From an uncultured Cellvibrio sp. (GTDB lineage Bacteria > Pseudomonadota > Gammaproteobacteria > Pseudomonadales > Cellvibrionaceae), in NCBI GenBank assembly GCA_946886255.1, contig CAMPIG010000037.1, positions 1 to 19,101 of the forward strand: DNA of 19,101 nt. Reading direction: 5' to 3'. Numbering within the stretch: position 1 is the first letter of the stretch; each line of letters starts with the position of its first letter. The notes below the pieces were generated by a model, which saw only the letters and a list, made by a program, of their open reading frames with translations, was not told the DNA's origin and searched no databases. Positions 1 to 10,200 of the stretch are shown piece by piece. Made by a program: the position numbers and the translations under genes.

Positions 1-175
1 AACGAATGCTTACCAGCTGATGTTCGTAATCCCCCCATATGCCACCGACTTTTATTTTATCTAAGGTGGAATTTTCCATATTTAAATAAGTAGCACTTAA
101 CTCCCCGGCCAAAACGACACTGTTTATGCCAATGGAAGCAACATACAAAGATGGGTAATTTTCTGGAATTTTCAT
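1..175 (-). CDS. Partial small protein resembling the upstream immunity candidate
   Basis: An open frame runs from the ATG at 175 down to the window edge (58 codons, no stop seen), so the gene is truncated by the window. The start lies 32 nt after the stop of the 93-residue gene, in the same direction, and probably belongs to the same operon. A weak purine-rich GTGGA lies about 8 nt upstream. The N-terminus (MKIPENYPSLYVASIGINSV) lines up with that of the preceding protein. Both share a pattern like P-x-[FL]-[VY]-V-A-x-[VI]-G-[LI]-x-S-[IV]-x-[IL]-[CA]-G, followed by acidic stretches. I therefore infer a paralogous immunity or orphan-immunity protein. No family name is recognised. It has no signal peptide, which fits a cytoplasmic location. 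The similarity was judged by eye over about 50 residues and could be coincidental. Confidence 0.6.
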   Translation of the reverse strand, partial: MKIPENYPSLYVASIGINSVVLAGELSATYLNMENSTLDKIKVGGIWGDYEHQLVSIR

Positions 176-207
176 TAGTCATCCACGGAAAAATTTCTCA
201 TAAGCGC

Positions 208-489
208 TCATCCAAAACTTATAATTTCTCCATGTACAAGACCTTTTTCTTTGAATAAATTTACTGTTCTGAACGCTTGTGACTTATATGTGGATTCAAA
301 AGGAATAGCATCATTTATTAAATCCTGAATAAAATTGATTAATTTATCTTCATCTGGAAAATCAACAATTACAGAATCACGGACTACTCTCGAATTTTGT
401 TTCGAAAGAAAAATTTTATTCTCTGAACCGCAAATTGTTATAGATTTTAATCCGACGTTTGCTACAAATACCTTAGGAATATCCATCAT
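208..489 (-). CDS. cdiI: Candidate CDI immunity protein (93 aa)
   Basis: A small gene directly follows the giant exoprotein gene. Its ATG (489-487) overlaps the cdiA TGA (488-486) as ATGA, and GAGGTGA (497-503) lies 7 nt before that ATG, inside the cdiA coding sequence. A second in-frame ATG is the next codon but one position lower, and the first is better placed. The 93-residue product has no signal peptide or membrane segment and is rich in acidic residues (for example DFPDEDKLINFIQDLINDAI at about residues 44-63), as expected for a cytoplasmic protein that binds a toxin. Position is the main argument: in cdiBAI loci the gene immediately after cdiA encodes the cognate immunity protein. GC content is about 30%, far below the FHA part of cdiA, which suggests transfer as a cassette with the toxin end. 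I do not recognise the family, and the immunity role is inferred. Confidence 0.75.
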   Translation of the reverse strand: MMDIPKVFVANVGLKSITICGSENKIFLSKQNSRVVRDSVIVDFPDEDKLINFIQDLINDAIPFESTYKSQAFRTVNLFKEKGLVHGEIISFG

Positions 490-1240
490 TCTTCAATCAC
501 CTCAAGTGTCCAGCTATTTTTAATATTTTTGTTGTTTAATCTAGGCTGAGGCTGAATAACCACCTCTGGAGAACCATCAGGCAAATGCATACCAGAGCCT
601 CTAAAGTATTCATTACCAGGCGGGCCGCCAGCTTCACCAAAAGGACTGGTTGGTGCAGCATCTTTTATGTTATCTATTTGCCTAACAACAGAACCGCTTT
701 CTAATGCCCCAGGACGAAGTCCCAGATTAATTTCCAATTGATCAAGTTGCACACGAGTAACTTTTATTACACCGCCTTCATCAGGTAAGTAACCTACTAC
801 TTTTTCAAAAGCAATATAATCTGTCACAAAAGTACCAGATCCACCTAAGGTTGAATCAGCAAATCTTATTTCATCAGCAGCGCCAGCAACATTATATCCA
901 TGATTACTTTCCAGCATTTGATGCTGTCTGGCTTGTCCTTCTAATGCAATGTCATCAAAACGACTTTCAGTAGCAGAAATGACGCCACGCTCAGCCTGAT
1001 CAACCCGCTGATAAAAATCTCCCTCTCCACCAGCTATATCACCGGGATTTCTTCCTCCGAGATTATCAGCACTTGTAGGAATTCCTCGTTCATTGACTGG
1101 CAGGTTAGTAAAACCTGCTTCGTTGTCAGTATTGCTTTCTACCAAAATTGCTCGCGCTGTAGGCGATGGTGTACTTGTTTCAGTGATTGAAACGCCAACC
1201 ACTTCCCCCCGCGTACCCGCCGTTACTTTAACATCGCCGC
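486..1240 (-). other. CdiA-CT: candidate toxin domain of unassigned type
   Basis: The last 250 or so residues are separated from the pretoxin by a drop in GC content (about 60% near 1200-1260 to 32-50% beyond). The segment reads as two parts. The first, near nt 850-960, has GQARQHQML, NHGYNV and GTFVTDYIAF. The second has LDQLEINLGLRPGALESG, GNEYFRGSGMHLPDGSPEVV and a short basic tail. The 'LGLxPGxLxxG...GNxYFxGxGxHLPxGxPE' pattern reminds me of C-termini of other polymorphic toxins, but I cannot name the family or its catalytic residues. Toxicity is inferred from position and from the adjoining immunity-like gene. Confidence 0.65.
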
Positions 1241-4200
1241 CATTGGCACGCGCTAACGCACCACTCAGTAACGAGGTGCCGAAAGCTTCACCAATCGGTG
1301 ATGCAACCGCACCAACAGCTATACTGCCTTGGGCGTAGCCTTCCATATAACCCGCTTCATGATCGCGTCCCTGGAATTCCAGCAGCCTACCGTATGCGTC
1401 TGCCTCTTTCATCCCCTCCCAGGCACCGGTTGTTGTATCTATCGGACTGGTCACGAAGTCCCAAATACCACTTGCGGTACCCACAGCACCATCCCATAAA
1501 ACTGTACCGGGCTGATCAACTGCGCTTGCCTGGCCTTCACTGAAACCAGCGAGATGATCCAGCCTGCGTTGCAGGTCGGTTTTGGGAACGCCTAATGCAT
1601 CAGTCTGGCCGATAGTTTGGTTGGACATAAACGCGGTAACGCCGTGTCTTTCATCTGCAAATTCACCCTCACCCAAGCCAAAAATCAAACGACGTTCGCC
1701 GGTTGATTCATCTGTATAAGCCAGGTTGGAATTGAGTAGTTGCTGCTCCAATTCATAGGGAGATATTTCACTGCCGGTATTTTCTGTGCGATTACCCGCA
1801 ACAGTACGAATATCACCAGCAATTTCTGTCATTAAAAAATCCATAACAGCTGCATCGCTGCCGTGAATTTCCTGCCATTTTTGATCAATTAAACCAGCAG
1901 AACCTTGCAATAAACGGGCACTGGCTTCGGCATGCGATAATGTTTCGCCCGTTTGTTCTTCAATGTAATTGGCAAAACGGTCAACACGAGATTCGTCGCG
2001 CACATAACTGATTTCCGGAATAGCCAGTTGGCGGTAATCCACTTCCCGCTGATCCAATGCATTAAACACCGCATTGTTATTTTTAACCGCCGCATTATTG
2101 GTATTGGAATCCACACGGTTATTGGTTGTGCCGAAGGTGCCATTGCCGCTGACTGCGAAGTTAAAACCTAAATAGTCTTCCGTTGCGTTGCCCATCAGGT
2201 CGGCATAGTTTTCACGGTTGGTGTCGTAAGCCGTTTGATCGGTGACTACCACATTTTTATTGCTGTCGATGTGGTGCATGGTTTCGTGGCCGACCACGTT
2301 CACCGCCTGATTGGTGGTAGCAATATTGTCGTCGACTACGAAGATCAACCCTTCCTGATGTTGGCTGTTGGGGTTTTGCGCATAAGCACCCTGAATCTGT
2401 TGCTGGATAGTGGTGCCGTCGTAGGTGCGGGTATTGAGGTTGTATTCTTCCTGCACCAGTACCATGGCTTCTACCGGGCTTACGCCGGTTTGCATGGCAA
2501 TGCTGTTGGCCAGAGCAGAATACGCGGCTTGCTTTTGCTCCGGCGTGGCATTGCCGTCATTGATCACGCTGACGTGTTCGGCATTGTTCACATCGTTAAC
2601 AAAGTTTTTAGTCGCGGTAAAAAAGTCCTGCTTATTGCCAATATGTTCACGCAGGCTGGATTCGCCTTCGCCGTTATTGCCCAGGAATGACACGCTGCCA
2701 TCGGCCATATCCGCAATGGATTCGCCCAGAATTTCTGTACGTTTGAAATCTTCCTTAATTTCCTTCCTGCCGTCCTCACTCAACATCCGATGATCAATCG
2801 CCAAGTCCACATTGCCTTCCTGCCGCTCAACACTCCACAGGTCTTTGGTGGTGTTGGTGGTATCGCGGTTTAAGCCGGTCAGGGATTCATGCGGATTTTC
2901 TTCGCTATCGGTTTTACCACCAATGGTGATATTGCCGGTGCCCAAAGTCGCCAGCGCTTTGCTTGCATCGTATTGCGAGTTGTTGCTGTAGGTGATGTTG
3001 CTGGTGTTGGGATCGAGTTCGCGGCCCTGACTGTCGGTAGCGAGTTGCTGGTTTTGTGAGGCTTCTGTCGCGGTGGTGCCGCCGACATTCAGGCTGGTGC
3101 TGATGCCGCCGCTGGTCTGGTTGCTTTGGTGGGTATCGCGCAGATCAGTAAAACTGAGGCTGCCGGTGTTGAGGTTCAGGTTGCCCAGGTCGTTGCCGTT
3201 TTCGTCAATGGTGGCGATGGTGGCAGCGGTAATTTGTGTGTTGCCTGCGACGGTAATATCCGCCGTGCCGCCAGAGGTTAATGAACTGCGCACGGTTTCG
3301 CGGGTGGTGCTCATGCCGTTGCTGGCGTTGATGCCGCCGTTAACGCCGGTTACGTCGCCACCACTTGCGCTGAAGCCACCGCTGATACCCGCCGAATTAT
3401 TCTTGGTGCGGCTGCGGTTTTGCAGGGATTCCACATTCAGGTCACCGCCGATGTCGGTGACCAGGGTGGAATCGGCATGAACATTACCGCCGCGAATGTT
3501 GGTGTCGCCGGTGGTGGTGAGCTGGATGTTGTCCGCCGTGAGCGTGCTGTTATTGATGGTGGTGTGGGTTTCGCTGTTTTTGCTGCGGCTGAAATCCGCG
3601 TTCACGCTGACACCACCCGCCGCCGCACCGTAGGCCGTCATCTGCGCGCTGATGTGGCCCTGCTCGGTGTTGCTGTCAATTTCCTGCGTGTTTTTGCTGG
3701 CGGTGATATTCAGCTCGCCAGTGTTGATGGCGAGCGTGTCCTTGGCTTGTACATGACTGCCGCCGATGTTGGTGGATGTGCCTTCTGCATTGTTCTTGCC
3801 CACGCCGGTGTGAATATGAATGTTGTTACCACTCACGGTAGATGCCACTGCCGTGGTTTCCTTGATGCTGGTGGTGGTTTTGCTGGCATCGATATCCAGT
3901 TGCACACCGGCATTGAAACCGTAGGTGGCGGTGCTTTGCGCGGCGGCCGCGGTTTGTTGTACCAGCGCAGTGGTTTTGGAGGCGAGGTTGACGGCGGCAA
4001 GCGCGATACCGGCAACGTACCATTCCTTATCGCCTTTCACATCGTCAACTAATTCGCGCAACTCCAGCACGTCTTCGTAACTGACGCCGGGGATTTTGTT
4101 GGCATAGTCAGCTTCCAATGCATTGAGTGTGTTTTGCAGGTTATCGAGATCCTTTTCGTATTTTTTGTAATCCTTTTTTGCTTGCTCAAGCTGATCTTTT

Positions 4201-7200
4201 GCATCGTCTACCGCGATCAACGCTTTGGCGACTTCCACAGCCTGATGTTGCACGACCACGCTCAATTCCGCTTTGCCGTGAATTTCCTTGGTGTCGGAAT
4301 CATAGGTGTCGGTGGTTTCCTTGATGGTGACGTTATTGCCTGCCGCCAGCGTCACATCGCCCTGCCCGGCGTCGTTCACGTCGGCGGCAATGTGGGAACC
4401 TTCAATTAACATGTTTTCGGTTGAAGCCAGGTTGACGTTGCCACCGCTGGTCACGGTGGAGCCGCGATGATCCACCGTTTGTGTTTTGGTATCGACTTCG
4501 TCGTAGGTGGCGTCGGCCAGCTTAATCGTTGCGCGACCATCCTCATTTTTGACGAGTTGGTCCGGGCGTGACAGCCCTTCCGCCAAATCACCAAAGCCGA
4601 TGCTCATGTCTTTTTCGTAGCTGTAACTTTCCGTGGTGGTGCGTGCGGCCAATACTTCCAGGTCGCCGATGTCGGTGTTGATGGCCACACCGGTTTCGCC
4701 GTGGATATCGGAGCCGATGACTTTGGCACTGCCCGCGTTGATGTTCACATTGCCACCGGCGGTGACGGTGCTGGCCTGTGCACCGGTCACCGATTCGCCC
4801 GCGTTGCGTTCGGTAGAGGAATAAAAATCGCCGCCGCTGAAGAAGCCGGATTTTTTGCTCCAGCTTTCGCTTTGGCTGACGACTTCACCGGCATTAATCA
4901 ATAACTGGTCAACCGCTTCCAGGTTGACATCGCCATCGGCTACCACATCGGCACCGACCAATGACAAGTTATTGCCGGAGATCATGGTGACATCGCCACC
5001 TTGTGCGGCGATCATGGCAGCGGCGAGTTTGGTGTCCTCTTGTACTTGCCCCGCTTCTTTGCCGGTTAAACCACCGAAGCCGGATTTGCTTTTGCTGTAG
5101 AAATCCAGTTCGTTGTAGGTGGCACCAGTCACGTTGATATCGTCATCCGCCGCGATAACAACATCCTTACCAGCGCGCACCACACCGCCGACGATATTCA
5201 CGTTGCCGCTGGTTTCAGTAATTAAGGTTTCGCCGGACTTGCGCGCATTGATTAATACATCGCCACCGGCATCGATCACACCGCCGACTACATTTTCTTT
5301 TAAGGTTTCGGTCACAGTGGTGGTACTACGCCCAAACGACTTTTTCTTTTTCTCGTACTCGTAGTGGTATTCCGAATCGTTCACCGCGACCAGATTGGTA
5401 TCGCGTTTGGCATGGAGCGAGGCATCGCCTTGCGCGGTGAGTGTGCTGCCGATCATGTTGATATCCTGTCCGGCTTTCATGCTCGCATCGCCACCGGCAG
5501 CCAGCGTGGTTTGCACGTGGGTGACAGTGCTCCTGATGCTGTCGTGGCGTTTACGGTGGAATTCGCTGTCGACCGTGTCGGCCACGGCTTCGAGGTTGAC
5601 GTCGCGTTCGGCGGTGAGGCCGATGTTGCCTTGCGCAGTCACGTCTGTGCCGAGCAGGTTCACATCGCGCCCGGCGTTCATGGTCATATCGCCACCGGCA
5701 TCCAGGCTGCTGCCAACGTGTTCAACGCGGCTGCTCTGGTTGACCTTGCCTTTGTAATCCTTGCCTACAAAGTGGCTTTCGTTCGCGGCGTTTTCCACCT
5801 GGATATCGCGCGCGGCATTCAGGGTCATGTCATTGCCGCTGCGCAGGTTGCTCGCGGTGAGTAACACATCGCGACCGGCGTCCAGCGTCATGTCGCCACC
5901 GGCATTAATGCGCGGTGCGGTGCCGACGGTTACGCGGGTGGTGTGGCTGTAGGGATTATCGGTAGTGATGGCGGCGCGGTTGCTGATGTCGCCTTCGCGG
6001 GTAATCAGGGTGAGGTTGCGACCGGATTCAATACTGCCGACGCGCTCGCCGGTTTTTTCCGTCACAACGGTGTTGATAATGTCGCGTTGCGCAATCGTCA
6101 CCAGGTCGCGATTCGCGCTTAATGATCCGCTGTTGGTGAGGCTGCCGGTTTCGGACTTCATTAATAAATCGCCACCGGCAATGCGGCTGTCGTTGTTGAT
6201 ATCGCCGCGCGAAATCAATTGCACGGTACCGGCACGGCCCGAGGCGATGTTGCCGCTGTTACCGACCTTGTCGCGGGTGTTGGTGATGCTGCCCGCTTCC
6301 AGCAATACAAAATTTTCTGCACTGATGGTGCCAGTGTTTTGCAGCGCTTGCTGTGTGCGCACCGTTAAATCGTGTTGGCCGATCAATCTCCCGGTGTTGG
6401 TGACGCCATTGTCCGCCGAGAGCGATACATTCTGGCCGGTCATCAGTGCGCCTTTGTTATCCAGGTCACCGGCGCGAGCGGCGCTGGCGTAGTACACCGG
6501 CGCGAGAACTTTTTCACCGTTCACGTCTTGCTCGACCAGCCACACAATGTCGTGGGTGAGTTGTGCCACCTGTTCCGCACTTAACGCGATGCCGACGCTG
6601 AGCTCCAGCGCCTCATTCGCGACAATAGCGTTGTCCATTAAATATTTGAATTGCGCTTCATCGCTGGTAAAGGCGAGGCCGGTGTTTTGATTGGTGAGGT
6701 AGCGTTGGCCGAATAAAATAAACAAGCCTTCGCGCAGTAAACGGGTTTCGTAAAATGCATCGCCTAAACGGCGTTGCAGTTCTGCCGGGTCGTAACCCAG
6801 GCGATCCAATAAATAATCGGTGCCGATAAAGGTTAAGTAATCGGTGAGAATCGGATTGGTTTCCACCAGGTATTGGCTTTGCGGTGTGGTGTTCACCACG
6901 AACATGCCGTTGTTGGTGGGCAGTTGCAGATTCTGTGTCGGGTTGTAGGAAATGACTTCTGGCACGGTGGTGCCGTTGCCGTTAGTGGCGGGCGGTGTTA
7001 TCGGGTTAATTACCGGTTGCGCATCCGGGTCCAGCGGATCAGTGCCGGGGTTTTGCGTGTCCACCGGTGTTGCACCGTTGTTGTCGACTACTGCCGCCGG
7101 GAGTGTATCGGTGTTGACATCTTCTAATGCGACAGGTGTGTTGGTGCTGGTGGCGTTTTCTACTGTGGTGTTGCCGCCGCTGACGTTGGTGCCGCCGGTT

Positions 7201-10200
7201 TGGCTGGTGATGTTGTCAACGCCGGTGCGGGTGCCATCGATTTGTGCGGTGGTGGCGTTGCTGTTGATTTGTTCTACCGTATTCAGTGAACGGTCAACAG
7301 TGTTGGTGCCGGTGTTGCTGGTGATATCTCTTTCGGTGGTGGTGCCGAATTGTTGGGTTGTGGCGTTAACGTTTATAGCTTCGCCGACATTGCCGGTGCG
7401 TTGGTCAATAGTGACAAGGTTGCTGCCGCTGGCATTGGTGCTGGTGTTTTGTAAGGTGTTGTTAGCGGCGTTGTTGATGTTGCTGTGGTCGGCCAGTACG
7501 AATGGGTTGCGTGTTTCGGAAACGGCGCCGTCCAACGTGCGGTGCAGGTTTACGTTTTCGAGTGTGCCGGTGAAATTGCCGGTCAGGTTGCCGCCTGCCT
7601 GAATGGTAGATGCAACGGTGGTGAAACTGTCGAACCAGATTTCGTCGGGTACGTAAAAGCCAACGTGTTCTATACGTGGGGGAAGCCAACCATTACCATT
7701 CGGCTCGCCCCAATAACCGGTATCTGCGTATGGATCATAATTGTACGGGTGATCACTCCAATTGTTGGGGATTTCATCGGGCAAATAACCTAAGTTCACC
7801 CAATCAAGATATCTATCCAAAAGCTCGCGCGGTGTGTATCCGTTAATAATTTCACTGGTTTGCACCTGCATGCCATTTACAAAAACATCCAGAAAACTTT
7901 CTTTCAGCCAATCGGATTGCGATAGCGAATTAACATCAATGTACGCATAAATTAATCCATCAACATAATCCGCTGGATCAGCAATCCAGGTAACTGGCAT
8001 GAAGCAGTATCCGTTGTCATAGCAGTCGACGTTTCTTGCACCCAATGCGGTGTAGTATTCCTGCGGTGTGTCATACCCATATAGATGCGCCTCATTAACC
8101 AGCGAGCCGCCCTGCATATCCAAATTACCATCCGCCGCAATCAGGCTGATGGTGTTGCGAATCAAATTTGCATTTAGCGTCATATTGCCGCCGGCGAGAA
8201 TCGAAGCCACACCGGAATCGGTCAGGACATTGCCGTAATCATCTACCGTGTATTCCGCGCGGCGATTAAGGAGTTCGCCAGTATAGATACCCACATTGCC
8301 ACCGAAGGATTCAATGGTGCCGGATTCATTTAGCACTTGCGTATTTCTGGCCAGTGCGGCATTGCGTGCGATGGTAATGTTGTTCAGCGCAAAGATATTG
8401 GCCTGGGTGTAGTTGTTCACTTGCCCGGTGACATACAAATTCAAATCATTGGCGGCAAACAACAAACTGCGATTATTCAAGTTGCCGCCGATTGTCGCGG
8501 TGAAATTATTGCCTGCGGCAATGGCGCCACTGTTGTTATTGAGTATTTGCGCAATAAGGTTGAGGTTCTGGCCCGACGATAAGCGCCCGGCGTTGGTCAC
8601 GGCACCGGTGAAATTCAAGTCCAGCAAATTACCGGCGCTGATCACGGCATTCGCTTGGTTGGTGAGGTTAATCCCGCTCAAGCCCAGGTCGCCCAAGGTG
8701 GATAAGGTTCCCTGATTGGTGATATTGCCGGTGGTGTTGAGGGTGAGGTCGCCATTGGTGATTAATTGGTTGCCCAGACCATTCACTAAATTACCTTGCG
8801 TGTTAATCACCAGCGAACCGGCAGCATTGAATAATCCACCGTTTAAATTAAAGCTGGGCAGGTTCAGTGTCAGGGTTTGCTGGGATTGTATGCTACCGCC
8901 GGTATTGGCGAGCGTGTCGGTGTCAATCGTGACATTACCTTCGCTGAACATATCACCGTTATTGTTGGTGAGGCTGTCGGCGGTGACTTCCAGACTGTTG
9001 GTGCCGCTGGCGTAAATGGTTCCACCCGTGTTGTTGATGCTGCTACCGTCGAGCGTGATGTGCGGTGCATTAATATTGCCGACAACACCGTTGAACACAT
9101 TGTTGAACAGTTGGGTGAAGTTGTTTATTAGCAAACGATCTTCACCCACCAGGTTGCCACCGCTGTTATCGATGGTGGTCGCACTAACGGTTAATTCGCC
9201 GTCGCCGACGTGGGCAATCGTACCGGCGCGGTTGTCGATCTGATTCCCGGCGCTGACGGTGCTGTTGCCGGTCACCGCGATCTCGCCGGTTTGATTGTTG
9301 ATCGTGCCACTAGCATTGACGGTGGAGTTGCCGCCGTTGCTGATAATGTTTGCTGCATTACTGTTAACGATATTGCCCGCAGCAACGTTGATATTGATTG
9401 CTTGTGTCGCGCCGATCTGGCTGGCGTTATTGGTGATGCCGGTTTGGGCATTGAGTGTCAGTGTATTTTCTGCAACCAGTGCGGCGGTGTTGCTGTTGGC
9501 AAGGCTATTCACTTGCACATCCAATGAGCCCAGGCTGACGATTTGACCGGCGTTATTGGTTAACGCGCCGCTGGTGTCTATGCGCAATACGCCCAGGCCG
9601 GCGTGTGTAATGGTCTTGGTATTGTTGATGCTTTGCGCGTTGATCGTCGCGTTAAGCGCATTGGTTTGAATGATGCCGCTATTGGTCAGGGTACCGGTGG
9701 TGTCGATCGATAAACTGTCGGCGGCATTACCCAGGGCGGACAAAATTCCGCGCTCGCTGCCGCTGGATTGTTGGTTGGTGATTTGTGCTAATTGCAGCGC
9801 GAGTGTATTGGCTTCAATGATGCCGTCGGTATTGTCCAGGTTGCCGCCATCAAGGGTGATAGCCTTGGCGTAGATATCGCCTTGCGCGTTATTGATGACC
9901 GGGCTATCCAGCGCGATAGTCGCCACACTTTCCAGTAACCCGTTCTCGTTATTGATTTCGTCGTCGGCGTTAAGGGTGAATGTGCCATTGCCAGCGTGGG
10001 TGATGCGACCGTTCTGGTTAGTTAAATCACCCACGGTGAATAAGATATTCTGCGCATTGGTTTCAATAATGCCGTCGGTATTGTTCAGGGAATTGATGAC
10101 CGTCCAGGTGATGCTGTCGGTACCGGCGCTGACAATGTAGCCATCGGCATTGGTAACGCTGTCTGCTTGTAGATTAATGGCGGCGCTGGAATCAAGCGTA

